A DNA stretch of 32,347 nt from Erysipelotrichaceae bacterium (GTDB lineage: Bacteria; Bacillota_I; Bacilli_A; Erysipelotrichales; Erysipelotrichaceae): positions 1-32,347 of the forward strand of contig WSYG01000019.1 in NCBI GenBank assembly GCA_009773735.1, in the 5' to 3' direction. The translations under genes were made by a program, and so were the position numbers. This document shows positions 1-7,527 of the stretch, one piece after another (position 1 is the first letter of the stretch; every line of letters begins with the position of its first letter). The notes under the pieces are model-generated. The model saw nothing but the letters and a program-made list of their open reading frames with translations. It was not told where the DNA came from and ran no database searches.

Positions 1-9
1 AAAATCTTG

Positions 10-37
10 TTGACAAAGTCAGAAACTCTTGTATTAT
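10..37 (+). promoter_or_regulatory. Promoter of the GntR-ABC operon
   Basis: A perfect -35 TTGACA (10-15) lies 16 bp before the -10 TATTAT (32-37). The predicted start is near 44, giving a leader of about 32 nt to the ATG at 76. The -10 lies inside the left arm of the palindrome at 31-64. Confidence 0.75.
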
Positions 38-64
38 TGTATTAGGTGCTTAATACAATAGTAC
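31..64. promoter_or_regulatory. Palindromic operator, likely for the GntR regulator
   Basis: Arms of 14 bp (31-44 and 51-64) are complementary except for one pair (34/61), around a 6-bp centre. The inner 10 bp, TATTGTATTA and TAATACAATA, match perfectly. The element covers the -10 and predicted start site, the position expected for autorepression by a YtrA-type GntR protein. That the adjacent regulator binds it is inference. Confidence 0.7.
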
Positions 65-75
65 AAAGGAGACAC

Positions 76-444
76 ATGGACTCATTCCAAAACACCCAAC
101 CTATATATCTGCAAATCATGATGTTGATGAAACGGCAGATTGCGACATCTGTTTTAAGTCCTGGTCAATTACTGGATACTGTAAGAGATTTGGCACTGAC
201 TTATCAAGTCAATCCAAATACTGTCCAAAGAGCATTAAGCGAATTGGAAAGAGAAGGATTGGTTAAAAGCGATCGTACGATCGGTAGATATGTCACCCAC
301 GACCTTACTTTGATTCAGAAGTTGCATCAAGATCTATTTGATGAAGCTACACTAGTCTTTATCAATACGATCAAAGCATTACACATGTCAAATGAATCCG
401 TCATAAACGCCATCACAAACCGTTTGAAAGGGGAAAACACATGA
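76..444 (+). CDS. GntR-family regulator, YtrA type (122 aa)
   Basis: A short GntR-family repressor with an N-terminal winged helix-turn-helix (about residues 9-75; recognition region VNPNTVQRALSELEREG at 45-61) and only a short helical tail instead of a large effector domain. This is the layout of the YtrA subfamily, whose members sit next to ABC transporters and repress them. The start at 76 is chosen because AAAGGAG lies at the right distance; an upstream in-frame GTG at 46 would fall inside the operator. The stop overlaps the start of the ABC ATPase by 4 bp (ATGA), so translation is probably coupled. The effector cannot be told from sequence. Confidence 0.9.
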   Translation: MDSFQNTQPIYLQIMMLMKRQIATSVLSPGQLLDTVRDLALTYQVNPNTVQRALSELEREGLVKSDRTIGRYVTHDLTLIQKLHQDLFDEATLVFINTIKALHMSNESVINAITNRLKGENT

Positions 445-1130
445 TTGAGATTAAGAATGTTAGTAAACGATATGGTCAAAAAGTAGCCTTATCGAACGTA
501 GATCTTTCTTTGAAACCAGGAAAGATCATTGGTTTATTAGGTCCCAATGGATCTGGTAAAACAACGCTGATCAAAATCCTGAATGGATTGTTGAGAGATT
601 ATGAAGGTGAGGTAACCATCGAAGGTCATCCTATCAATGAAATTACCAAAGGCTTGGTTTCCTATTTACCAGATCGCAATTATTTGCCCAATTGGACCAA
701 CGCTGAAGGCGCCATCAAAATCTTTAAAGATCTATATTCAGACTTTGATGAATTGAAAATGAGAAGTCTACTGGAGAAGCTGAATCTCAATCCTAAAGAA
801 CCTTTGAAAACAATGTCTAAAGGGATGAAAGAAAAATTTCAGTTGGCTCTCGTTATGAGTCGTAATGCGAAAATCTATATTTTAGATGAACCTATTGGGG
901 GAGTCGATCCAGCTGCTCGTGAATTGATTCTAAAAACGATCTTGGAAAACTATGCCCAAGATTCCATGGTTTTGATTTCTACCCATCTTATTGCGGACAT
1001 TGAACAAATCTTTGATTCCGTTATCTTCTTAAAAGAAGGAGAAGTCGTTTTAAATGATGATGTCGACACCATACGTCAAACTCATGGGATGTCGATCGAA
1101 GCTTACTTCAAGGAGGTCTTCAGATGCTGA
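441..1130 (+). CDS. ABC transporter ATP-binding protein (229 aa)
   Basis: Nucleotide-binding subunit of an ABC-2 type exporter. Visible: Walker A GPNGSGKT (34-41), a degenerate signature MSKGM (125-129) in place of LSGG, Walker B YILDE (146-150), D-loop GGVD, and switch histidine H182. The length is typical of single-domain YtrB-like ATPases. It overlaps the regulator upstream by 4 bp and the permease downstream by 7 bp, so the three are one coupled unit. Systems of this type are often induced by envelope stress or cell-wall antibiotics in Gram-positives; the substrate here is unknown. Confidence 0.93.
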   Translation: MIEIKNVSKRYGQKVALSNVDLSLKPGKIIGLLGPNGSGKTTLIKILNGLLRDYEGEVTIEGHPINEITKGLVSYLPDRNYLPNWTNAEGAIKIFKDLYSDFDELKMRSLLEKLNLNPKEPLKTMSKGMKEKFQLALVMSRNAKIYILDEPIGGVDPAARELILKTILENYAQDSMVLISTHLIADIEQIFDSVIFLKEGEVVLNDDVDTIRQTHGMSIEAYFKEVFRC

Positions 1131-1948
1131 TCAAATTAATCAAACATGATTTAATGGCGACATATCGTGAGTTTACTGGACTCTATATCGCCTTACTCTT
1201 ACTTTCCATCATAGGTCCTTTCATTGTTAGTACAGAAATAGAATGGGCTATGTTTGTTTTGTTTTTAGTTATTTTCGGGGTTACTGTTGCTACACTGGTT
1301 GTAACTTTCTTAACAATCATTCGTCTCTATAGTCGCAGACTCTTCTCCAATGAAGGTTATTTAACACTAACTTTACCAGTCAAAACACGTGATACCATCA
1401 TCTCAAAAGTCATTACAGGCTTTGTATGGTCAAGTTTATCAGCGTTGGTACTTATCTTTTCTGGAATTATCTTTGTGTCATTCATGCTCATCGTTCCTTC
1501 AGTTTTTAGTTCCAGTTTTGATTCATTATCATTGTTGTTTAATGAAATATGGAAGACCAATGCCATGTGGGTTTATATGCAATCCTTCTTGGTTATCCTA
1601 CCTTCTAGTTTACTTGAATCGATTTACAGTTTGATTTTGTTGGTGTTTGTCATTACTTTGATCAATACTTCCTTCATCAAGAAATACAAAGTTGCAATTG
1701 GTATAGTGACCTACATACTCCTTAGTTTAGCTCTTAACTCACTTCTAGGAAATCTTCACGGAGAACTCTTAGTCTTCTCCCCTGTTACAACTCTTGACAA
1801 TGAGTTCTCACTTGAATTATTGAGACAACTCAGTTTTACAGTCAACGGGGTCAATTATGCGATCAACTTCATAGGATATCTGCTTTATATCGCCGGTCTA
1901 GGTTATGCAACTTGGTGGTTATTAGAAAACAAATTGGAAATAGAATAA
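1124..1948 (+). CDS. ABC-2 type permease (274 aa)
   Basis: Integral membrane partner of the ATPase at 441-1130. About six hydrophobic segments are visible (near residues 17-36, 39-68, 95-125, 155-182, 190-210 and 245-268), with charged loops between. A perfect AGGAGG (1111-1116) sits 7 nt before the ATG, inside the end of the ATPase gene. No substrate-specific motif is recognisable. The gene ends the operon and is followed at once by a terminator. Confidence 0.85.
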   Translation: MLIKLIKHDLMATYREFTGLYIALLLLSIIGPFIVSTEIEWAMFVLFLVIFGVTVATLVVTFLTIIRLYSRRLFSNEGYLTLTLPVKTRDTIISKVITGFVWSSLSALVLIFSGIIFVSFMLIVPSVFSSSFDSLSLLFNEIWKTNAMWVYMQSFLVILPSSLLESIYSLILLVFVITLINTSFIKKYKVAIGIVTYILLSLALNSLLGNLHGELLVFSPVTTLDNEFSLELLRQLSFTVNGVNYAINFIGYLLYIAGLGYATWWLLENKLEIE

Positions 1949-1950
1949 CA

Positions 1951-1971
1951 AAAAGAGCTTACGCTCTTTTT
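1951..1971. terminator. Bidirectional terminator between ABC permease and cyclophilin
   Basis: Perfect 8-bp stem AAAAGAGC / GCTCTTTT with a TTAC loop. A and T runs on the two sides let it work for both converging genes. Confidence 0.85.
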
Positions 1972-1983
1972 ACTTGAAACAGT

Positions 1984-2499
1984 TTATAACGTTACGACAG
2001 TATATGTTTCCCCAAAGGTGTCAACCGTTACTAAAACCATGGTTTGATTTTCTTTAGGACGATCTTGAGCTCCTGTTGGGACAGCTGCGATACGATCAAC
2101 TTCTTCGATGCCACTAATAACTTGTCCGAAAGCTGCATATTGTCCATCCAGATGAGATGAATCATTGTGCATGATGAAGAATTGGGAACCTGCTGAATCA
2201 GGATGACCTGATCTTGCCATTGAAATGACACCTCTGTTATGTTTCAAATCATTGTTAACTTTATTGGTTGAGAATTCGCCTTTGATGCTGTAACCAGGAC
2301 CGCCAGTTCCTTTCCCTAAAGGATCTCCGCCTTGGATCATAAATCCAGGAATGACTCTATGAAAGATGAGCCCATTGTAGAAACCTTTTTGAATAAGTGT
2401 GATAAAATTGGCGACTGTATTTGGAGCAGTCTTTGGAAATAACTCTAATTTAATGGATTGACCATTATTCAGTGTAATCGTTACGATTGGGTTTTGCAT
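1984..2499 (-). CDS. ppiB: Peptidyl-prolyl isomerase, cyclophilin type (171 aa)
   Basis: Catalyses cis-trans isomerisation of prolyl bonds during folding. Core motifs: [14 protein letters not shown] (46-59, with active-site Arg48 and Gln56), AGSQFFI (103-109) and the LDGQYAAFG loop. There is no signal peptide, so it is cytoplasmic. The open frame extends 21 codons upstream, but the start at 2499 is preferred because AAGGAG stands 5 nt before it and the protein then begins at the usual place. Monocistronic, with its own promoter and a terminator shared with the convergent ABC operon. Confidence 0.93.
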   Translation of the reverse strand: MQNPIVTITLNNGQSIKLELFPKTAPNTVANFITLIQKGFYNGLIFHRVIPGFMIQGGDPLGKGTGGPGYSIKGEFSTNKVNNDLKHNRGVISMARSGHPDSAGSQFFIMHNDSSHLDGQYAAFGQVISGIEEVDRIAAVPTGAQDRPKENQTMVLVTVDTFGETYTVVTL

Positions 2500-2524
2500 G
2501 TTTTCTCCTTGAATGTGCATCTTA

Positions 2525-2553
2525 ATGATACTTGAGCTGAGTGGAAGATACAA
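2525..2553 (-). promoter_or_regulatory. Promoter of the cyclophilin gene
   Basis: Minus strand: TTGTAT (2553-2548), 17-bp spacer, TATCAT (2530-2525). The short leader ends in AAGGAG before the ATG at 2499. Confidence 0.55.
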
Positions 2554-2677
2554 GGTCATCACTCATAATGATTATTTCATATGCATAGATTTACCCATTG
2601 ATCTATCAAAAGTGAGGTAGAATCCTCAAAGACAAGCATGAACCTTTATGTTAAACTTGGTTTGTTGAGGACACCTT

Positions 2678-3715
2678 ATGAACCTAAATCATGTCGTTAA
2701 GAAAATTAATCATTCCGTTTTGATTTCAGATCCAAGTATGATCCATTATTTATGTGGAACTCGTTTTCATGTTGGAGAAAGATTTTTAGGCTTATTGATT
2801 CAGGATCAACAAGCTACTCTGTTCTTAAATCAACTCTTCCCTTATGAAAATGAAGCTTTGAAGATTGTTAGGACGAAGGATGAAGAAGATCCCATCGTGA
2901 AAGTTGCCCAACTGCTTAGCTCTATCACTTTAAAAATCGACCATAACTTACCAAGCGGTTTTCTATTACGATTGATGGACTTAAAACCTGGATGTACTTT
3001 CGAACTTGATACACAATTAGATCAACTGAGATCCATTAAGAATGAAGATGAGATTTTATTGATGAGAGAAGCCAGTCGCTTAAATGATATGGTTATGGCA
3101 CAAGTCCCAAGTTTATTAAAAATTGGTGTTCTAGAAAGTGAAGTTAAAAGTAAAATCATAGAATTGTTTAAAGAAGTTTCTGATGGGTGTAGTTTTGACC
3201 CGATCGTTGCTTTTGGAGATCACGCGTCAGACCCTCACGCCTTTGCCCAAGATCGTCCACTTAAAGAGAATGAAGCCATTGTGATCGATATGGGTTGTGT
3301 CTATAAAGGATATTGTTCAGATATGACACGCACTTTCTTTTTAAGAAACAATCCGATGAAAGATATCTATGACCTTGTCTTAAATGCGAACTTAGCTGCG
3401 ATTTCAAGAGTAAAGCCTGGATTATTATTAAGTGAGATCGATGAGGCTGCTCGCTCTGTCATTACTGATGGAGGATATGGTTCTTACTTTATTCATCGTA
3501 CAGGGCATGGGATTGGAACCTCTGTTCATGAGCCTTATCCTGTCTCATCAGATTCACAGGTGATCTGTCAAGAAGGTATGATCTTTTCTATTGAGCCTGG
3601 GATATATATTGAAGGCCAAGGTGGAATACGAATCGAAGATCTCGTGTTGGTAACCAGCACTGGTGTTGAAGTTTTAAATCATAGCCCTAAAGACCAAGAA
3701 ATAATATTTGCATAA
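2678..3715 (+). CDS. M24-family metallopeptidase, Xaa-Pro aminopeptidase/dipeptidase type (345 aa)
   Basis: A cytoplasmic pita-bread metallopeptidase that removes residues next to proline from peptides. An N-terminal creatinase-like domain (about 1-120) precedes the catalytic domain. All five metal ligands are in place: D204, D215, H277, E306 and E320, with H284 nearby as a substrate-site histidine. The length fits PepQ/YpdF-like enzymes. The start follows a GAGG about 8 nt upstream. Which of aminopeptidase P or prolidase it is cannot be settled by reading. Its stop codon lies antisense to the U-tract of the proposed small RNA, so its mRNA would be complementary to that RNA if it reads on. 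Confidence 0.9.
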   Translation: MNLNHVVKKINHSVLISDPSMIHYLCGTRFHVGERFLGLLIQDQQATLFLNQLFPYENEALKIVRTKDEEDPIVKVAQLLSSITLKIDHNLPSGFLLRLMDLKPGCTFELDTQLDQLRSIKNEDEILLMREASRLNDMVMAQVPSLLKIGVLESEVKSKIIELFKEVSDGCSFDPIVAFGDHASDPHAFAQDRPLKENEAIVIDMGCVYKGYCSDMTRTFFLRNNPMKDIYDLVLNANLAAISRVKPGLLLSEIDEAARSVITDGGYGSYFIHRTGHGIGTSVHEPYPVSSDSQVICQEGMIFSIEPGIYIEGQGGIRIEDLVLVTSTGVEVLNHSPKDQEIIFA

Positions 3716-3811
3716 AAAAATACCGGCCTAAATTGGGGGAAGAGCCGGTATACCCTCAGTAAGTTAAAAATGGGTGGGGGATATCTTACTGAAGGTGGAA
3801 CTTAAGTTCCT
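3714..3811 (-). ncRNA. Candidate structured small RNA with two C-rich loops
   Basis: On the minus strand a perfect -10 TATAAT (3823-3818) predicts a start near 3811. The RNA of about 97 nt would fold into three hairpins without linkers. H1 is a 14-bp palindrome, GGAACTTAAGTTCC (3810-3797). H2 has a 12-bp stem with one G-U pair (3796-3785 with 3763-3752) and a 21-nt loop holding CCCCCACCC. H3 has an 8-bp stem (3751-3744 with 3727-3720) and a 16-nt loop holding CCCCC, followed by seven T (3720-3714): an intrinsic terminator. C-rich loops are typical of Gram-positive regulators that pair with G-rich ribosome sites. No good -35 is present; a palindrome AGTATACT sits in its place. No coding frame is evident. 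The family is not recognised. Confidence 0.7.
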
Positions 3812-3817
3812 ATTAAT

Positions 3818-3847
3818 ATTATAAATCATTATTTTGAAAAGTATACT
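3818..3847 (-). promoter_or_regulatory. Promoter of the candidate small RNA
   Basis: Perfect TATAAT at 3823-3818 on the minus strand. The -35 position (3846-3841) reads GTATAC and belongs to the perfect palindrome AGTATACT (3840-3847), which suggests an activator or repressor site rather than a core -35. Confidence 0.5.
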
Positions 3848-3870
3848 AAAATGAACCATATAGTGTGCAA

Positions 3871-3918
3871 AATAAGATGAAACCTTATTCATAATCCATA
3901 ACCCATGGTTACATTATG
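3871..3918. repeat. Two abutting inverted repeats upstream of the small RNA
   Basis: The first repeat is AATAAG (3871-3876) with CTTATT (3884-3889). It is followed without gap by an interrupted palindrome: CATAAT (3890-3895) and TAACC (3899-3903) pairing with GGTTA (3907-3911) and ATTATG (3913-3918). They could be hairpins of a second transcript or an operator. No function is claimed. Confidence 0.45.
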
Positions 3919-3969
3919 TGATAAATACCAAATGTAGCGTTGTATAATGCAAACAATACAGGGCTACAA

Positions 3970-4000
3970 AACAAAACTCACGGTTATCGTGAGTTTTGTT
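3970..4000. terminator. Terminator of the 3-hydroxybutyrate operon
   Basis: Perfect 13-bp stem (3970-3982 with 3988-4000) and a 5-nt loop. It ends in a TTTTGTT-rich arm followed by TTTTG on the minus strand, 28 bp after the permease stop. The T-rich arm on the plus strand may also stop transcripts of the M24 peptidase. Confidence 0.85.
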
Positions 4001-4027
4001 AACATGGGATATGTTGTTAAGTAAGGA

Positions 4028-5377
4028 TTAATAGATGCCCATTACCGCTAAGATAATGGCAGGAATCGTTGCGATGATCGGCAAGATCAAAGATACGACC
4101 ATGATATCAAAGTAGGAGTCTTTATGAGACATGCCAGTATTATTCAGCAATGTCAATACAGCTCCATTATGAGGTAAGGTATCCAAACCACCGGAAGACA
4201 AGGAAGCGATACGGTGGAAGGCTTGAGTTGAAATGCCTGAAGTCTTGGCCAATTCTACATATTTTGAACCAAGCGCAGCCAAAGCAATGCCCATACCGCC
4301 TGAAGCAGAACCAGTGGCACCAGCCATTAAGTTGACTGCGACTGACAATGAAATCAAAGGATTGCCTGGAACAGATAGAACGATGTTGGTCAAATCAGCA
4401 AAGCCTGGAACAGCTTTAACAACAGCTCCGAAACCAACAGCTGCGGAAGTATTCAGTACAGCGCCGATGGCTCCTTGAGATCCAACAGTGATGCATTTTA
4501 CGAAAATGTCTCTTTTCTTAAGATTTAAAACCATAACCAATGCAATACCAGATAACAATGCATAGATGATGTATTCATTGGCTGATCTGCCAGCTTTGAT
4601 CTGATCAGCAGTAAATTTCATGAAATTAGGCAAAACATTTAAGACGGTGATAACAACGACTAGTGGAATTAGAGCCACTAAGACGTTTGGAAGATTTTCA
4701 TGAGATACTGCTGCTGCTGCATGTTTAGCATCAGGTTCAGTATAGAATTCGCCTGCTTTTTCAATTTTTCTGCGTTTCCATTCCATGTAGTAAAGCCCAC
4801 CAAAGAGTAAGATTGCGGTTGCAGTCAAGCCCATGATTGGACCTGCTGTAGCGGTGGTCCCAAAATACGTTGTTGGGATCAGGTTTTGAATTTGTGGTGT
4901 TCCGGGAACAGCGGTCATGGTGAATGTGAATGCACCTAAGGCAATGGCTCCAGGAATTAATTTACGTGAGATATTAGCTTCTTTGAACATCGCTAAAGCC
5001 AAAGGATAGATGGCGAATACGACGACGAATAATGAAACGCCACCTAAAGTTAAGACTGCACAAGACAATACGATGGAAGCAATTGCTGCTTTTGAGCCAA
5101 GTTTTTCAGTTAAGAAGATGGCGATGGACTTAGCAGCCCCGGTGTTTTCCATCAGGTTTCCAAATATTGCACTCAGCATAAATGCTGGGAACCAAGCCTT
5201 GACGAAACCGACTAGACCCACCATATACGGACCCATATAGGTTGATACGATATCCATACCACCAAATACAGTAACGACAGCAGCACACAATGGTGCAACC
5301 CAAACGATCGAATGACCCTTCAAAGCAAGATACATCAATAAGGCTAGGCCTATGAAAATACCAAATAGACTTGTCAT
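4028..5377 (-). CDS. GntP-family permease, likely for 3-hydroxybutyrate (449 aa)
   Basis: Integral membrane symporter of the GntP/gluconate permease family, with about 12 hydrophobic segments, Gly-rich loops and a charged cytoplasmic loop near residues 198-225. It is the last gene of the operon, 31 bp after bdhA. GntP-family transporters are found next to 3-hydroxybutyrate dehydrogenase in other bacteria (the pseudomonad bdhA neighbourhood), so uptake of 3-hydroxybutyrate or acetoacetate is inferred from context, not from residues. A gluconate-type hydroxy acid remains possible. AAGGAG lies 8 nt before the ATG. Confidence 0.85.
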   Translation of the reverse strand: MTSLFGIFIGLALLMYLALKGHSIVWVAPLCAAVVTVFGGMDIVSTYMGPYMVGLVGFVKAWFPAFMLSAIFGNLMENTGAAKSIAIFLTEKLGSKAAIASIVLSCAVLTLGGVSLFVVVFAIYPLALAMFKEANISRKLIPGAIALGAFTFTMTAVPGTPQIQNLIPTTYFGTTATAGPIMGLTATAILLFGGLYYMEWKRRKIEKAGEFYTEPDAKHAAAAVSHENLPNVLVALIPLVVVITVLNVLPNFMKFTADQIKAGRSANEYIIYALLSGIALVMVLNLKKRDIFVKCITVGSQGAIGAVLNTSAAVGFGAVVKAVPGFADLTNIVLSVPGNPLISLSVAVNLMAGATGSASGGMGIALAALGSKYVELAKTSGISTQAFHRIASLSSGGLDTLPHNGAVLTLLNNTGMSHKDSYFDIMVVSLILPIIATIPAIILAVMGIY

Positions 5378-5408
5378 TTCTCTTTCTCCTTTTTGTTAGA
5401 AATGTTTA

Positions 5409-6170
5409 CTAAGCTGCAGTCCAACCACCATCGATCGTCATTGTGGATCCGGTGATCATGCCTGCTTCATCTGTACACAAGAACTTAACAACGTTTGCGA
5501 CTTCTTCTGGTTTCAAGAGCTTTTTAACAGCTGCTTTAGCCAACATGATTTTTTCTACTACTTCTGCTTCTGAGATGCCATGATTGATGGCTTGAGCAGA
5601 AATCTGCTTATCAACTAGCGGTGTCTTAACATAAGAAGGACAGATTGAGTTGACAGTGATGCCATAAGCTCCGCCTTCTAATGCTGCTGTTTTTGTTAAA
5701 CCAGCCAAACCATGTTTTGCAGAAACATAGGCTGATTTGAATTCAGAAGCAACTAAACCATGAATGGAATTGAGGTTGATAACACGTCCCCATTTCTTTT
5801 CCTTCATGAAAGGCCAAGAATAACGAGTCAATAAGAATGGCGCAGTCAACATCAGGTTGATCATGAAATCCCATTTGTCTTCAGGGAAATCTTCAATCGG
5901 AGATACCGTTTGAATACCAGCAACATTCACTAGGATATCAACACCACCATACGTTTTTGCAGCAAAATCTACCGCATTCTTACAATCTAAACGTTTGCTG
6001 AGATCGGCTACGACATAACTTGAACCTAAACGAGCACAATGCTCTTTTAGTTGAGCTTCATTGATGTCGACCATGACGACTTTTGCTTGTTCAGCCGCAA
6101 ACATTTCTGCGATAGCCAATCCGATTCCACTGGCTGCACCAGTGACGATACATACTTTATCTTTTAACAT
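5409..6170 (-). CDS. bdhA: D-3-hydroxybutyrate dehydrogenase (SDR, 253 aa)
   Basis: NAD-dependent oxidation of 3-hydroxybutyrate to acetoacetate. Classical SDR fold: TGAASGIG cofactor loop (10-17), NVAG (82-85, normally NNAG), catalytic S135, Y148 and K152. The substrate-pocket residues known from bacterial 3-hydroxybutyrate dehydrogenases are all found at a constant offset: Q87, H137, K145 and Q189. This makes the specificity call stronger than usual for an SDR. The start at 6170 is set by AAGGAGG just upstream; the frame is open for 17 more codons. It lies between atoA and the permease in one operon. Confidence 0.92.
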   Translation of the reverse strand: MLKDKVCIVTGAASGIGLAIAEMFAAEQAKVVMVDINEAQLKEHCARLGSSYVVADLSKRLDCKNAVDFAAKTYGGVDILVNVAGIQTVSPIEDFPEDKWDFMINLMLTAPFLLTRYSWPFMKEKKWGRVINLNSIHGLVASEFKSAYVSAKHGLAGLTKTAALEGGAYGITVNSICPSYVKTPLVDKQISAQAINHGISEAEVVEKIMLAKAAVKKLLKPEEVANVVKFLCTDEAGMITGSTMTIDGGWTAA

Positions 6171-6220
6171 TTTGTTCCTCCTTGTGTTAAAAGTTCTGGT
6201 TGTGGATAAATCCACTCCCA

Positions 6221-6874
6221 TTACATTTGAAGTAAAGGCTCTGCGATAATGAGCGTTGGTTCAGTCATTTCTTGAACTTGCTCAACAGTAAACTCAGGAT
6301 TGATTTCTTTAAGTACTAAGCCCTCTGGTGTTACTTCAATGACACCCATTTCGGTAACGATCAGATTAACTTCATGAGCTGCAGTCAAAGGTAAATTACA
6401 TGCTTTCAAGATCTTCTTATCACCTTTAGCCGTATGTTCCATCGCAACGATGACTTTACGAGCGCCTGAGATCAAATCCATTGCACCACCCATACCAGGA
6501 ACCATTTTCCCTGGAATCATGTAGTTGGCAATATTGCCTTCTTCATCAACCTGTAAAGCACCTAATACGGTAAGATCAACATGTCCTCCACGTATGATCC
6601 CAAAGGATGTTGCGGAATCAAAGAAGATGCCTCCCGTTTTAATGGTGACTGGTTTTCCACCAGCGTTAGTGATATAAGTATCGATCTTGTCTTCTGTTGG
6701 GGTAGGACCTAAACCGACAAAACCATTTTCTGATTGAAACCAAACTGTTTTATCTTCAGGTACAAAATTCGCAACTAAGGTAGGTAAGCCAATTCCTAGA
6801 TTACAGACATTGCCATCTTGAAGTTCTTTCGCAACTCGTCTTGCGATGAATTCTTGGATCAGTTGTTTATCCAT
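6221..6874 (-). CDS. atoA: Acetoacetate CoA-transferase, beta subunit (217 aa)
   Basis: Catalytic subunit of a family I 3-oxoacid CoA-transferase. It moves CoA from an acyl-CoA donor to acetoacetate through a glutamyl-CoA intermediate. The catalytic glutamate is E49 in the SENG motif, followed by GFVGLGP; the PGKMVPGMGGAMDL stretch is typical of AtoA/CtfB/ScoB. Usual full length. It starts 2 bp after the stop of the alpha subunit, as expected for a stoichiometric heteromer. Confidence 0.93.
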   Translation of the reverse strand: MDKQLIQEFIARRVAKELQDGNVCNLGIGLPTLVANFVPEDKTVWFQSENGFVGLGPTPTEDKIDTYITNAGGKPVTIKTGGIFFDSATSFGIIRGGHVDLTVLGALQVDEEGNIANYMIPGKMVPGMGGAMDLISGARKVIVAMEHTAKGDKKILKACNLPLTAAHEVNLIVTEMGVIEVTPEGLVLKEINPEFTVEQVQEMTEPTLIIAEPLLQM

Positions 6875-6876
6875 GC

Positions 6877-7527
6877 TTATTCCTTTCCCTTCACGATGTA
6901 ATTGACGAAGACGCCAGGTGTTTCTGCTCTATCGGGACACAAGGCTTCTTCACTGTATTCATCAACTTCACAAATTGTTATATCAGCTGCTCCAGCCATA
7001 ACGGAGTTGAAGTTTTGAGCTGCACCGTGATAGGAGAGATTGCCATATTTATCGCCCTTATTGGCGAAGATCAGAGCTACATTTGCGTGTAGCGGTAATT
7101 CAAGTAAGTATTCTCTGCCATTAACTGGGATCATCATCTTGCCTTCAGCAACTTTGGTTCCAACGCCAGTTGCGGTTAGGATGCCTCCTAAACCATAACA
7201 AGCTGCTCTGATTTGTTCAGCCAAGGTTCCTTGAGGGGTCAAGACAACTTCAGTCTCGCCTTCCATCATTTGGCGACCTGTTTCTTTGTTGGTTCCAATG
7301 TGAGAAGCGATGATTTTACTAAATTGTTTGTTGACAACCAATTTACCGACACCGATGTCAACAAATCCACTGTCATTACAGATCAAAGTCAGATTCTTCG
7401 TTCCTTGCGCAACCAACGCATCGATCATTTTATGAGGTGAGCCTACGCCCAAGAACCCACCAATCATCACCACATCACCATCTTTTACTTTTGATACTGC
7501 TTCTTGTATAGAGATCAGTTTGTTCAT
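6877..7527 (-). CDS. atoD: Acetoacetate CoA-transferase, alpha subunit (216 aa)
   Basis: Partner of AtoA. It shows the GGFLGVGSP glycine-rich CoA-binding loop near residues 22-30, ASHIGTN near 74-80, the [10 protein letters not shown] segment and the usual 216-aa length of AtoD/CtfA/ScoA. The ATG at 7527 overlaps the thiolase stop by 4 bp (ATGA), so coupling replaces a strong ribosome site (only AGAAAGA is seen). The open frame continues upstream inside the thiolase gene, but those residues do not belong to the family. Confidence 0.93.
   Translation of the reverse strand: MNKLISIQEAVSKVKDGDVVMIGGFLGVGSPHKMIDALVAQGTKNLTLICNDSGFVDIGVGKLVVNKQFSKIIASHIGTNKETGRQMMEGETEVVLTPQGTLAEQIRAACYGLGGILTATGVGTKVAEGKMMIPVNGREYLLELPLHANVALIFANKGDKYGNLSYHGAAQNFNSVMAGAADITICEVDEYSEEALCPDRAETPGVFVNYIVKGKE

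Noticed and set aside
3716-3811. Plus-strand reading of the hairpins as GGA-loop CsrA-binding RNA
   Set aside because: The loops do show GGGGGA on that strand, but only the minus strand has a T-tract terminator and a -10; no CsrA gene is in view.
3943-3948. Plus-strand TATAAT as a promoter for another small RNA
   Set aside because: No -35, and the following hairpin (3970-4000) is better explained as the terminator of the minus-strand operon.
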